Source: Pseudomonas laurentiana
Lineage (GTDB): Bacteria; Pseudomonadota; Gammaproteobacteria; Pseudomonadales; Pseudomonadaceae
Direction of reading: 5' to 3'
DNA: 64,000 bases
Assembly (NCBI RefSeq): GCF_014648275.1
Contig: NZ_BMQU01000012.1
Span: 62,001 to 126,000, forward strand
Shown here: positions 40,537-50,062 of the stretch, one piece after another
Numbering within the stretch: position 1 is the first letter of the stretch
How the letters are laid out: each line of letters opens with the position of its first letter
The notes under the pieces: generated by a model
What the model saw: only the letters and a program-made list of their open reading frames with translations
Databases searched by the model: none
Told to the model about the DNA's origin: nothing
Program-made: the position numbers and the translations under genes

Positions 40537-42573
40537 ATGCCTTTCCCAGTCATGCCTTATCGGGACGAGATTCGGAAGTTGGATAAAATCAAGACAGCGC
40601 TGCTGGGGCTTCCCCGGCGTTACAAGCGGACATTACTGCTCGGTATCGACCTGGTGTTGGTCACGCTTGCCTTGTGGATGTCGTTCATCGTGCGTCTTGG
40701 CTACGAAGATGCGGGCAACCCGGTGTTTGATCACCCCTGGTTGTTCATCTCCGCCCCGCTGATCGCGATTCCGATCTTCATCCGCCTCGGCATGTACCGT
40801 GCGGTGATGCGCTACTTCGGCAACGAAGCGCTAATCGCTATTTTCAAGGCCGTGGGGCTGTCTGCGCTACTGCTGGCGCTGGTGGTCTACTGGTACAGCA
40901 ACCACACCACTGTGGTGCCACGTTCGATCGTCTTCAACTACTGGTGGCTGAGCCTGGTGATGCTGGGTGGCTTGCGGCTGCTGATGCGCCAGTATTTCCT
41001 TGGCGACTGGTTCGCGGCTACCCAGCATGTACCTTTCACCAAGCGTGTCAGCGGCTTGCCGCGGGTGGCTATCTATGGTGCCGGTGCAGCCGGAAACCAG
41101 CTTGCCGCTGCCCTGCGCATCGGCCGGTCGATGCAGCCGGTGGCATTCATCGACGACGATCCGAGCATCGCCGACCGGGTGATTTCCGGGTTGCAGGTCT
41201 ACAAACCGCGCAATATTCAGCGCATGATCAAGGACACTGACGCGCAGGAGATCTTACTGGCCGTGCCTTCGGCCAGTCGGGCTCGCCGCCGGGAAATACT
41301 GACGTTCCTTGAAGGTTTCCCGCTGCATGTGCGTAGTGTGCCGGGCTTCATGGATCTGGCCAGCGGGCGGGTCAAGGTCGACGACATCCAGGAGGTAGAT
41401 ATTGCCGATTTGCTGGGGCGGGATGCGGTGCCTGCGCAGGAAGACCTGCTGGAGCACTGTATTGCGGGCAAAGTGGTGCTTGTGACCGGCGCGGGCGGGT
41501 CGATCGGTTCAGAATTGTGCCGGCAGATTCTCGGGCAGAAACCGAGCACGCTGCTGCTATTTGATCACAGTGAATTCAACCTCTACAGTATCACCAGCGA
41601 GCTGGAGCAGCGCATTCGGCGTGAGGCGTTGCCCGTACAGATGTTGCCGGTCTTGGGGTCTGTACGCAATCACGGAAAACTGCTTCAAGTGATGCAAACT
41701 TGGGGGGTGGAGACCGTCTATCATGCCGCGGCCTATAAGCATGTACCGATGGTTGAGCACAACATTGCTGAAGGCGTGATGAACAATGTTATCGGTACGC
41801 TTAACACCGCGCAGGCCGCTCTCCAGGCTGGAGTCGTCAACTTTGTACTGATTTCTACAGACAAGGCCGTTCGACCGACCAATGTCATGGGCAGCACCAA
41901 GCGTCTGGCGGAAATGATCCTCCAGGCATTGAGCCGAGAGGTTGCGCCTGTGCTGTTCGGCGAGAGCGGGAATGTTTCGCAGGTCAACAAGACCCGCTTC
42001 ACCATGGTGCGCTTTGGCAATGTGCTGGGCTCCTCGGGCTCAGTCATTCCTCTGTTCCACAAACAGATCAAAGCGGGCGGACCGTTGACAGTGACCCACC
42101 CGAAAATCACCCGCTATTTCATGACGATTCCCGAGGCTGCACAGCTCGTTATCCAGGCCGGATCGATGGGGCAGGGTGGCGATGTCTTTGTGCTGGACAT
42201 GGGCGAGCCGGTAAAAATCATCAAACTTGCTGAAAAAATGGTTCACCTGTCTGGTCTGAGTATTCGTTCCGAGAGTAATCCTCGTGGAGACATTGCTATA
42301 GAGTTCACCGGCCTGCGTCCAGGCGAGAAACTCTATGAGGAGTTGTTGATTGGTGACAATGTAGTGTCAACTCGACATCCAATGATCATGAGTGCGCAGG
42401 AAGACTACCTTTCTTGGGATGCTCTCAAGGGGCGTCTGCATGCGTTGACGGAGGCCTTGGTGAAGGACGATTACGCCCTTGTGCGCCAGTTACTGCGCGA
42501 AACGGTGAGCGGTTATGCACCAGATGGCGAGATTGTGGACTGGATTTATCAGCAGCGAAGGATTGATCCGTAA
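40537..42573 (+). CDS. wbpM: UDP-GlcNAc 4,6-dehydratase WbpM
   Basis: This 678-residue membrane nucleotide-sugar dehydratase has an N-terminal part with about four transmembrane helices. A CoA-binding-like Rossmann segment follows (VAIYGAGAAGNQLAAAL), then the catalytic SDR domain with VLVTGAGGSIGSELCRQIL and LISTDKAVRPTNVMGSTKR. Members use Met in place of the usual catalytic Tyr. WbpM makes the 4-keto-6-deoxy precursor of D-QuiNAc/D-FucNAc and is the conserved last gene of Pseudomonas O-antigen loci. I start at ATG 40537 (MPFPVMPYRDEI); the longer frame overlaps wbpL. Confidence 0.95.
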   Translation: MPFPVMPYRDEIRKLDKIKTALLGLPRRYKRTLLLGIDLVLVTLALWMSFIVRLGYEDAGNPVFDHPWLFISAPLIAIPIFIRLGMYRAVMRYFGNEALIAIFKAVGLSALLLALVVYWYSNHTTVVPRSIVFNYWWLSLVMLGGLRLLMRQYFLGDWFAATQHVPFTKRVSGLPRVAIYGAGAAGNQLAAALRIGRSMQPVAFIDDDPSIADRVISGLQVYKPRNIQRMIKDTDAQEILLAVPSASRARRREILTFLEGFPLHVRSVPGFMDLASGRVKVDDIQEVDIADLLGRDAVPAQEDLLEHCIAGKVVLVTGAGGSIGSELCRQILGQKPSTLLLFDHSEFNLYSITSELEQRIRREALPVQMLPVLGSVRNHGKLLQVMQTWGVETVYHAAAYKHVPMVEHNIAEGVMNNVIGTLNTAQAALQAGVVNFVLISTDKAVRPTNVMGSTKRLAEMILQALSREVAPVLFGESGNVSQVNKTRFTMVRFGNVLGSSGSVIPLFHKQIKAGGPLTVTHPKITRYFMTIPEAAQLVIQAGSMGQGGDVFVLDMGEPVKIIKLAEKMVHLSGLSIRSESNPRGDIAIEFTGLRPGEKLYEELLIGDNVVSTRHPMIMSAQEDYLSWDALKGRLHALTEALVKDDYALVRQLLRETVSGYAPDGEIVDWIYQQRRIDP

Positions 42574-42612
42574 TGGTGTTGTAATTGCTTTTCTCCGCGC
42601 TGCGTCACCTGT

Positions 42613-42651
42613 TTAAAAGTCTCCGAAAGCCTGGCCACAGTAGACTTTTAA
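42613..42651 (+). terminator. Inverted repeat after wbpM
   Basis: The perfect 10-bp arms TTAAAAGTCT and AGACTTTTAA are separated by 19 bases and lie 40 bases after the wbpM stop. This may end the O-antigen operon. The stem is AT-rich and lacks a T-run. Confidence 0.4.
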
Positions 42652-42783
42652 GCGCAGCTGTCATAGTAATGTACTTCAGAGACTCACGAGATGAGACAGG
42701 TATATTCCCGTAGGGGGCGTGCTTGGTAAACCAAGTTAGCAATTGGTGACTAGTGTAGTGGTCAACTAATCCCGGACACTGCA

Positions 42784-43633
42784 TTGAGTTTTTCCTCAGC
42801 AACAGCGGGCGCGAGCCCGCTGTTGAAATGATGCGGTTGCCGCCAGTTGTAGCGCTGCATCAAAAACCGACCGATATCCTGCTGTGCCAGCGATGCGCTC
42901 ATGTAGCCCACGGCCGGTACCTATTCCGTTTTCAGGCTGCGAAACAACCGTTCCATCGGTGTCGAGGCAGTTTCCACGTCGGCTCATGCTCTACTTGAAG
43001 CGATAGCGCCAAAGTCGCTGACGGAAGCTTCGGCTGCCATATTGGCTTCCTTGTCGCTGTGAAACAGAGCGTTCTGAGGCCGACCACGCTGCTCATACGC
43101 TATGTCCAATGCCTTGATCACCAGGTCGACATCTGGCTTCGATGAAAACGCCCAGCCCACCACGCGGCGGGCGAACAGGTCGATCAAGGCCGCCACATAG
43201 TGCCAGCGACCCTGGGCCCAGACATACGTGATGTCCCCGCACCAGACCTCATTTGGTGCCGACACGGCGAACTCTCTATCCAGCACGTTCGGGATATCAG
43301 GCCGCTCCACCGTCGCCTTTTTGTAGGCATGTGAGCCGGGTTGCTTGCTGATCAACTTCATCTCGCTCATCAGCTTGCGCACCTTGAATCGCCCAATCGC
43401 TATGCCGTCCTCGCGCATCAGCCGCGCTGCGGCTTTGGGGGAACAGTTCATTCACGTGGCTACGCAAAATCAGCCGCTTAACGTCTGGAGATCGGTGCTT
43501 GCGACAGTGCGCGTAATAGCAGGATCGGGTGACTTCAAATACCGAGCACAACAGATCAACAGGCTCTTCAGAACGAAGCTGATCAATTAACGCGAACGCT
43601 CGTGTTCCTCAGCCATCAAGAGCGCGGTGGCCT
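42784..43633 (-). pseudogene. IS3-family transposase OrfB, degraded
   Basis: Minus-strand pieces of an rve-type integrase are recognisable in several frames. These are KATALLMAEEHERSR and LIDQLRSEEPVDLLCSVFEV, then RLMREDGIAIGRFKVRKLMS to GDITYVWAQGRWHYVAALID (first catalytic Asp) and DLVIKALDIAYEQRGRPQNA. After LFHSD the frame is lost, with a deletion. The C-terminal MSRRGNC and YMSASLAQQDIGRFLMQ continue out of frame. It cannot make active transposase. Confidence 0.85.
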
Positions 43634-43635
43634 TC

Positions 43636-44985
43636 CTAAGAAACACCACTTGCCGGTTGCAGCGTGAAGCCAAACTCAGCCGCACGTCGGTACAAACCTT
43701 TCACCACTCGCTCCCGATACTTTTGCTCGTAGTGATCGGCACCTGGGTCTTGATAACTCATTCCGAAACGCATGGCGTTGTAAAAAAGAATCGCGATCTT
43801 TCGAGCGGTAGCAGTCACGGCTTTGGCTTTTCCAATTCGTGCGGCAAGCCGCCGGTAAAATGCACCCAGCGCCGTGTTCGTCCGTCCGACGGTCACTGCT
43901 GCTAACCGCAAGTGGGCGGTCACTCGATTTTTGGTCTTGCGGGTATGGGCCGAAAGTACCTTGCCGCCACTGATGCGACAGCCGGGTGCGAGTGTCAACC
44001 AGGACGTGAAATGGTGGCAGGTACGCCATCGACTTAGATCTGTGCCGCACTCGGCGACCAGCCGCAGAGCCAAATAAGGGCCGATGCCGTGGATCTGGGT
44101 CAGATCAACACCGACCAGTTGATAAAGCAAGGTACGGACATCGAAATTGAGCGCGTTGGGCTGCCGAGTGTTATGTCGTGGTTTTGGCAACTGCTCGACC
44201 GGCGATACTTTCTCTTGCGAGAGTTTGAGCAGCACTTGTGCAATCTGCTGGTCGCAAACCAGTAACTGCGCCTGATAAGCGTCATACATGGACAGCGCCT
44301 GCGTTAAAGCGAAAACGTGCTCGGGCTGGTAGTTGCCGACCAGCGATGCCTCTATCACATCAATACCCGCCTTGCAGCGCTTGTCACTCAGCGCGGCTAA
44401 CGAAGAAGGACTGCGCTCGCCTGCAACGATGGCGCGAATTATCCGCATCCCCGACAAGCCCGCGATATCGGCCACGACGTGATGCAGTCGCGGGTTCATG
44501 TGCGTGAGGGCTTTTTGCATGTGCTGAATATGGGCAGCTGCGTAGTCGAGGTGGCGCTCTCGCAGCCTCAAATAGCTGCGTAAGGCCGAAATCTCACGAT
44601 CCGGATGAAAGCTGGCGCGCAGTAAACCGCAGGCATGGAGCCGTTGTATCCACTGCGCGTCATTTACATCGGTTTTACGTCCTGGCACCGCACGAGCGTC
44701 GCGGGCGTTGGCCAATATCACCTGAAGACCGTGTGCCTCCAAAATCTCGTAAACCGGGATCCAGTAAACGCCTGTCGACTCCATTGCGATGGTCGTTATG
44801 CCAAGATTGACCAGCCAATTGGCCATGCGCTCTAGATCGGCAGTGAAGGCTTGGAAGGTTTGTACGGATTCTTTGGCAAGGTCGGCGGGAACAGCCACCA
44901 CATGAAAGCGTGAGCCAATATCAATGCCCGCTGCGCGATCATGAATGACCGGTAACCCTCGCTGCTTGAAATCGTGCTTGTTCAT
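43636..44985 (-). CDS. IS110-family DEDD transposase
   Basis: This 449-residue recombinase looks intact. The RuvC-like DEDD motif is visible: Asp in AGIDIGSRFHVVAV, Glu in AMESTGVYW, and the Asp pair in GRKTDVNDAQW. The C-terminal Tnp_20 domain has VGVDLTQIHGIGPYLALRL and APGCRISGGKVLSAHTRK, with the conserved Ser-Gly-Gly block. I use ATG 44985 (MNKHDFKQRG), with GGAGG 5-6 bases upstream. No stop or frameshift is seen, so this is the only IS in the island likely to be functional. Confidence 0.92.
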   Translation of the reverse strand: MNKHDFKQRGLPVIHDRAAGIDIGSRFHVVAVPADLAKESVQTFQAFTADLERMANWLVNLGITTIAMESTGVYWIPVYEILEAHGLQVILANARDARAVPGRKTDVNDAQWIQRLHACGLLRASFHPDREISALRSYLRLRERHLDYAAAHIQHMQKALTHMNPRLHHVVADIAGLSGMRIIRAIVAGERSPSSLAALSDKRCKAGIDVIEASLVGNYQPEHVFALTQALSMYDAYQAQLLVCDQQIAQVLLKLSQEKVSPVEQLPKPRHNTRQPNALNFDVRTLLYQLVGVDLTQIHGIGPYLALRLVAECGTDLSRWRTCHHFTSWLTLAPGCRISGGKVLSAHTRKTKNRVTAHLRLAAVTVGRTNTALGAFYRRLAARIGKAKAVTATARKIAILFYNAMRFGMSYQDPGADHYEQKYRERVVKGLYRRAAEFGFTLQPASGVS

Positions 44986-44991
44986 GAGCAC

Positions 44992-45208
44992 CTCCAGTCA
45001 AGTTGAACTGGACGGGGACTCGGATCAAATCACCTTCCTAAACGGGGTCACGGTACGCGCCACCACTAACGGGTCCGCAGCTTCCCCTGGGTCAAGTTTT
45101 TTGACGGGGACTTAGCCTCCAAAAAGCCAGCGACCACTGTCCAGTGGGGTAAGTGTAGAGCACGGTGTTTCTAGTCCAATGGGCCGCGGAGCGCCGGGGA
45201 GGCGGTTT
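44992..45208 (-). other. IS110 non-coding end, candidate bridge-RNA region
   Basis: About 217 bases lie between the IS110 start codon and the inferred element end, with no ORF. In IS621-type IS110 elements this region encodes a structured bridge RNA that guides recombination. I cannot assign target and donor loops by eye. Confidence 0.35.
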
Positions 45209-45468
45209 TTTAAGATCGATTTTTCCCGTTCCAGCCGATTGATTCGAGCTTCTAGCTCCTGGATTTTTTGCTGTTCGGGCGTCAGCGCTTTACTGGTCGG
45301 GGTTACACCATTTCGCTCTTCCTGAAGCTAGTTAACCCATCGACGCAGGGCCGACTCGACCAGCCCAAGCGAACGGGCTGCTTCGATATGGCTATAGCCC
45401 TGATCGAGCGCTAGGCTGGCAGCTTCGCGCTTGAATTCTTGGGTAAAGGAGCGACGTTACTTGGTCAT
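45207..45468 (-). pseudogene. IS3-family OrfA with nonsense codons
   Basis: The minus-strand HTH_Tnp_1 protein reads from ATG 45468 as M-T-K-stop, then RRSFTQEFKREAASLALDQG to SALRRWVN-stop-LQEERNG. The family has Gln at both stop positions, so each stop is a single C-to-T change. The coding similarity ends at EKSILKK, where the IS110 element begins. Confidence 0.85.
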
Positions 45469-45574
45469 CGGACACCTCTCTATGGCGAGCATTCTCGCCT
45501 AAATGGGTGTCCGGAACCATTAGACCACTACAAAGCTCATCGTGCATTAGCCGAAGATGAGCTTTGGCTACTGC

Positions 45575-47461
45575 TTAGTCGGTAGGCAAAAGCACTGAGC
45601 TGTTAAGAGTCGCGGCGTTGTGCAGTGTATGAATGTGATCGATGAACGTTTGAAAATACGGTGCTGCAACTGCCCCGTATTGTACAGAGCCTACCTCATT
45701 CAGGTGGTGGGAGTCCATGTAAATCAAGGTGTTGTTCTGCAACGGGGCCTCAGAAAATAGCGCGCTATTCGAGAGGTCTAGAAAAGATGCATTCTTGTGT
45801 CGAGAAACGAGTGTTTTTACTTTAAAGTTGGCCTGGGTCCATTCGGTGTTCTTCTGTGTGGTCAAATGCAGGCCTATGTTGTTCAGGCGGTAAATTCGTT
45901 GCGGGTTTGATGAGAACATGGGTACTTGGGCAAGCACTAGGACTTTCTGGTTTCTAATGGAAGCCTCTGATATAAACTTGTCAAGTTGCTCCATGAATAG
46001 GGCACTTGGAGTATGGAATTGCCACATGCCAGCAATAACAATTCCATCGGCCTCGGGTATGTATTTTTTGGCTTCATTGATCTGAGCGTTACAGGCGTCA
46101 CGACCCCACTCTGCGATTCGAGTGGTATCGAATCCTGGAATAGTTATGCAGTTGCTTGCTGAAATGACTTTTATTTTCGCATGAATGGAGTTTCCAATAA
46201 CATCAGCAAAATAGTTTAGCTGTGCAGCATGGCTATCGCCTAGCATGAGTAGCGTTTGATTCGATGATTTATCACCGCGCAGGCAGTCGCCTACAATCTG
46301 CCCATGGCAGATTTCAGCGTCTACTGCATAGCGGGTTAAATTATCGGAGAGGGGCGCTGCCAGATGGCGACTTACTATGCCAGCTAAAGTGATCATAATT
46401 AGCGAGGCGATAGCTAAGCTTGCTAGGTGAGTGTATGTGGTTTTGGTTGATGAGCGCTTTCTGAATGGTGACTCAATGTATCGATAAGACAAGTACGCGC
46501 AGCCAACGGTCAGCACCGGGAATGCAATATATGACAAAGCGCTCAGTGTATATGTTCCAGAGAGGTATCGTGTTATCGCCAGTATTGGCCAGTGCCAGAG
46601 ATATAGCGAATAAGATATCGCCCCGATAAAGACCAGTGGTGTAAATGAAAGTGCACGGTTAAATGAGCTATTATAGCTTGTCAATAGCAATGCAGTGCCG
46701 ATGCAGGGTGGTAATGCAAGAAGGCCCGGGAAGCTTGAACTTTCTGTAATCAGGAAGAAGCTGGGGAGGATAAGCACCAGTCCCAGTGCTGCGAGAAAAT
46801 TGGATGCGCGGACTGTTGTGTGGCGACCGGGTGGTATTAAGGCTGCGATGCTTCCTATAAGAAATTCAGGTGTTCTTGCCAGTAGCGAGAAGTAAATTTT
46901 TTGCTGGTGGTTACTCTGTAGGCGGAGCTCAGAGTATGCAAGTAAAGTCACGGTCACTAGACATATTGCCGGCACCAAAAAGCGGCGGGGTATGAGTATT
47001 AGGAGTGCAGGGAGGAGTAGGTAAAACTGCATTTCAACTGCAAGTGACCAGGTGTGAAGCAGTGGTAGCTCGTAAGCGACAGGAGAGAAGTAGTTTCCCT
47101 GTTTTGAAAAAAATGAATTGCTGTCAAAGTAGAGGGCTGATTTTACACTCTGCTTGAATAGGGCGAAGTCGGTGGGGGTTAAAAATATTGCGGCGAAAAT
47201 TGAGAGTATAATTATTAGTGTCAAGTATGCGGGGATAATTCGTTGGGCGCGGCTAGTATAAAAGCCTAGTAGTGAAAAATTCCGGGATTTCTTTTTTTGT
47301 AGGATTAAACTTGTTATCAGGAAGCCGGAAATCACAAAGAAGATATCAACGCCTATAAAACCACCCGGCAGCCAGCTCTTGTTTAAATGAAATAAAATAA
47401 CACTAAGTACAGCGATGGCGCGTAGGCCTTGAATATCGTGCCTGAGTTGATTACTGCTCAT
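45575..47461 (-). CDS. OafA-like acyltransferase with SGNH domain
   Basis: This 628-residue acyltransferase-3 protein has about ten membrane helices (residues 1 to about 370). It begins LRHDIQGLRAIAVLSVILFH, with GVDIFFVISGFLI close behind. The periplasmic C-terminal SGNH hydrolase-like domain has GDSHAAQLN (Ser nucleophile) and a late DSHHLNEVG (Asp/His). Such proteins O-acetylate O-antigen or other surface sugars. The gene uses many A/T-ending codons, unlike the core genes, and is flanked by IS debris on both sides, which suggests horizontal acquisition. Target glycan unknown; the adjacent O-antigen is plausible. Confidence 0.88.
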   Translation of the reverse strand: MSSNQLRHDIQGLRAIAVLSVILFHLNKSWLPGGFIGVDIFFVISGFLITSLILQKKKSRNFSLLGFYTSRAQRIIPAYLTLIIILSIFAAIFLTPTDFALFKQSVKSALYFDSNSFFSKQGNYFSPVAYELPLLHTWSLAVEMQFYLLLPALLILIPRRFLVPAICLVTVTLLAYSELRLQSNHQQKIYFSLLARTPEFLIGSIAALIPPGRHTTVRASNFLAALGLVLILPSFFLITESSSFPGLLALPPCIGTALLLTSYNSSFNRALSFTPLVFIGAISYSLYLWHWPILAITRYLSGTYTLSALSYIAFPVLTVGCAYLSYRYIESPFRKRSSTKTTYTHLASLAIASLIMITLAGIVSRHLAAPLSDNLTRYAVDAEICHGQIVGDCLRGDKSSNQTLLMLGDSHAAQLNYFADVIGNSIHAKIKVISASNCITIPGFDTTRIAEWGRDACNAQINEAKKYIPEADGIVIAGMWQFHTPSALFMEQLDKFISEASIRNQKVLVLAQVPMFSSNPQRIYRLNNIGLHLTTQKNTEWTQANFKVKTLVSRHKNASFLDLSNSALFSEAPLQNNTLIYMDSHHLNEVGSVQYGAVAAPYFQTFIDHIHTLHNAATLNSSVLLPTD

Positions 47462-47707
47462 TATGTTTCTCGTGTTTTTGTCGATTACTGGCGGCTTTAC
47501 TTTGGCCCGTCATTCTACCATCACGGCGCATCAAAATCGCGACTTAGAGGGCAGCGGTACTCGTTGGGGCAACCACCTAAAAGCAAGCGGCGTAGGTCGA
47601 GGGGGGAGTGGCATGGGCTAGCTTTGAATGCGATCCACCGTACCCACATTCAAAGCCACTTGTTGATGCCCGATGCTGTGCTCCGATTTCTCAGGAGCCC
47701 ATTCACC

Positions 47708-48067
47708 ATGATGCGACCCGACGCCAAAGTCGAAAAAGTGTACCTGTACCCCAAGCCCGTCGACTTCCGAAAATCCATCCACGGACTGGCCGCTCTGGTG
47801 GAACTCGATATCAAGGTGGCCGTGTTCGACCCGGTACTTTTCGTGTTCCTCAACAAGCCGCGCAACCGCGTGAAGATCCTCTATTGGGAGTGTAACGGCT
47901 TCTGTCTTTGGCTCAAGCGCCTGGAATCTGAACGGTTCAAAATTTCGCCCGACGCCACCGATGAGGCGATTGTCCTGACCGTCCAGGTACTGAATTGGCT
48001 ACTCGACGGCTTTGACCTCTGGTGCAACCGTCTGCATCAGGTTCTGACTCCGCATTTCGTCGCCTGA
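47708..48067 (+). CDS. tnpB: IS66-family TnpB (Orf2)
   Basis: This 119-residue IS66 accessory protein begins MMRPDAKVEKVYLYPKPVDF and contains RKSIHGLAALVE and ILYWECNGFCLWLKRLE. The length is normal and the frame is open. The IS66 tnpA that should precede it is missing and the left terminal repeat was not found, so the element is truncated on this side. About 245 bases to the left (47462-47707) hold a 10-bp inverted repeat, GCTTTGAATG / CATTCAAAGC (47621-47656), and no gene. Confidence 0.88.
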   Translation: MMRPDAKVEKVYLYPKPVDFRKSIHGLAALVELDIKVAVFDPVLFVFLNKPRNRVKILYWECNGFCLWLKRLESERFKISPDATDEAIVLTVQVLNWLLDGFDLWCNRLHQVLTPHFVA

Positions 48068-48085
48068 GTTAGTATAATCCATGGC

Positions 48086-49612
48086 ATGATTTCCATGCCC
48101 AAAGACCTCCCTGACGATCCTGTTCTGCTCAAGCAATTGCTTGAGCAAATGATCAGTGAGCGTGAGTCGGACAAGGGCAAGATCGTTCACCTCGAAGAGG
48201 AAAACGCCCTGTTGCGCCAGCGCTTGTTCGGCCGCAAGTCCGAGCAGTGAGCGGACCCGCTGACGCCACAAATGGCGTTGTTCAACGAAGCTGAAAGCGT
48301 CGCCGAGCCTGCCAATGAAGCAGCGGAAGAAGAAACCATTGTACCGGCAAGACGACGTGGAAAGCGCAAACCGCTGCCCGTCGACCTTCCGTGGATTGAA
48401 GTCATCCACGAGCTGCCCGAGCACGAACTGACCTGTACTTGCGGGTGCCGTGAGCATCCCATCGGTGAAGAGGTCAGCTAGCAGCCCGAAATTGTCCCGA
48501 TGCAGATCCGTGTGATCAAACACATCCGCAAGATCTATGGTTGCTGTGGTTGCGAGAGCGCGCCAGTGACAGCCGACAAGCCCGCCCAATTGATCGAGAA
48601 AAGCCTGGCCACCCAAGCGTGCTTGCCACGCTGCTGACCACCAAATACGTCGACGGCCTGCCGCTTCATCGTTTCGAAAAAGTGCTGGGCCGCCACGGCA
48701 TCGATATCCCTCGGCAAACCTTGGCGCGTTGGGTCATCCAGTGCAGCGAGCATTTCCAGCTGCTGTTGAACTTGATGCGCGACAGTTTGCTATGCAGCCA
48801 GGTCATCCACTGCGACGAAGCACGCGTCCAGGTATTGAAAGAGCCTGGCCGTGAGCCGAGCAGTCAGTCCTGGATGTGGGTACAAACAGGTGGCCCGTCT
48901 GGCAGACCAGTCATTCTGTTCGACTACTCCACCAGCCGGGCGCAGGAAGTGGCGACGCGCCTGCTCGATGGCTATCGCGGCTACGTGATGACCGACGATT
49001 ACGCAGGTTACAACGCACTGGGTGCACAAGCGGGCGTTGAACGCCTGGGCTGTTGGGCGCATGCGCGGCGTAAATTTGTCGAAGCACAGAAAGTGCAGCC
49101 AAAAGGGAAAACCGGGCGTGCAGACATTGAACCTGATCAACAAGCTGTACGGTGTAGAGCGGGATTTGAATACTGTGAGCGATGAAACCCGCAGGGCCGG
49201 TCGTCACAAACACAGCGTACCGCTGCTGGCCCAATTGAAAAGCTGGATGGAAAAGACACAGTCCCAAGTGACCTCGCAGAACGCTCTCGGCAAAGCGATC
49301 AACTACTTGGCGAGCAACTGGAGCAAGCTTGCGCGGTATGTAGAGGAAGGTTTCCTACCCATGGATAACAATGCTGCCGAACGCGCTATCCGTCCCTTTG
49401 TGATCGGCAGAAAGAATTGGTTGTTCAGCGACACGCCGAAAGGCGCGACAGCCAGCGCACAACTGTACAGCCTGGTTGAAACCGCCAAAGCCAATGGGCA
49501 AAAGCCCTATGCGTGGCTGCGCCACGCACTGAAGCAACTACCGCATGCTTCGACGGTTGACGATTACGAAGCGCTGTTGCCATGGAACTGCAAGCCGGTA
49601 ATGCCACGGTAA
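48086..49612 (+). pseudogene. IS66-family transposase TnpC, broken
   Basis: The frame starts MISMPKDLPDDPVLLKQLLE. Stops occur at 48248-48250 (after RLFGRKSEQ) and 48479-48481. A frameshift near 48605-48620 moves to another frame carrying SVLATLLTTKYVDGLPLHRF and [21 protein letters not shown] second frameshift near 49105 moves back, to [18 protein letters not shown] and [20 protein letters not shown], ending at 49612. All core domains are recognisable, but four lesions make it non-functional. Confidence 0.88.
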
Positions 49613-49657
49613 ACCGAGACCTTACCTTGCGGTAGGTGGGGTCTGTGGATCAGTTAC

Positions 49658-49894
49658 GCTGTTCAGCGATACCCCGAAGGGCGCCATGGCCAGTGCTCAG
49701 ATCTACAGCTTGGTCGCGACTGAAAGGTCAACGACCAAAAGCCTTGTACGTGGCTGCGCCACATATTGGAGCGCCTGCCGCATGCGCGATCGGTGGCGGA
49801 CTACGAAGCATTGCTGCCCTGGAGCTGCTCACCGGAGATGCCACAGTAACCGTGGTCACCACTTCGCTGTAGGTGGGGATCAGGGATCGGTTAC
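49658..49894 (+). mobile_element. 3' remnant of a second IS66-family element
   Basis: The sequence repeats the IS66 transposase C-terminus ([19 protein letters not shown], a frameshift, then [18 protein letters not shown]). It ends in GGGATCAGGGATCGGTTAC at 49894, closely resembling the end of the preceding element (GGTCTGTGGATCAGTTAC, 49657). The first IS66 thus appears inserted in, or recombined with, a related copy. Confidence 0.75.
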
Positions 49895-49978
49895 GATGAA
49901 TCAGGCGCTGCTGAAGAAACTGTAGGATCGGTTTGGTCTGGTCTCGATACTATCACCCAGCTAACCGCACATCCTGAA

Positions 49979-50048
49979 CCTCCGTATACGGAACCGTACG
50001 TACGATGGTGTGAGAGGATGGCGGCTGTGAGGCCGCCTCCTACTCAAT
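49979..50048 (+). ncRNA. Group II intron 3' remnant (domains V-VI)
   Basis: Positions 49979-50008 fit the domain V layout: 9-nt strand, 3 pairs, GAAC loop, 3 pairs, 11-nt strand (CCTCCGTATACG-GAAC-CGTACGTACGATGG). Domain VI follows (GAGAGG...GGCGGC...GCCGCC...CCTACTC), with a bulged branch-point A at 50042 and a probable 3' end at 50048. The catalytic triad position reads CTC. No intron-encoded reverse transcriptase is present, so only the tail survives. Confidence 0.7.
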
Positions 50049-50062
50049 CTATTCGAATAGAG

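Larger units (their letters stand above)
43634..45208 (-). mobile_element. IS110-family insertion sequence
   Basis: The boundaries are estimated from where the IS3 OrfA/OrfB reading breaks (…TTAAAAAA on one side, AAGGCCACCGCG on the other). The transposase fills most of the element, leaving about 220 bases of non-coding DNA upstream of its start and almost none downstream. That is the layout of IS110-type elements whose bridge RNA is encoded upstream of the recombinase. Confidence 0.78.
42754..45532 (-). mobile_element. Decayed IS3-family element split by an IS110 element
   Basis: Both ends carry inverted repeats: TGTAGTGGTC...CCGGACAC inward from 42754, and the complement from 45532. Transposase frames lie on the minus strand: orfA at the right and orfB at the left. 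The IS110 element at about 43634-45208 has landed at the orfA/orfB junction. The flanks (GACTAG and AAGCTC) show no obvious target duplication. Confidence 0.85.

Noticed and set aside
42751-45535. Target-site duplication for the IS3 element
   Set aside because: The flanks (GACTAG, AAGCTC) do not match; the duplication has been lost or rearranged.
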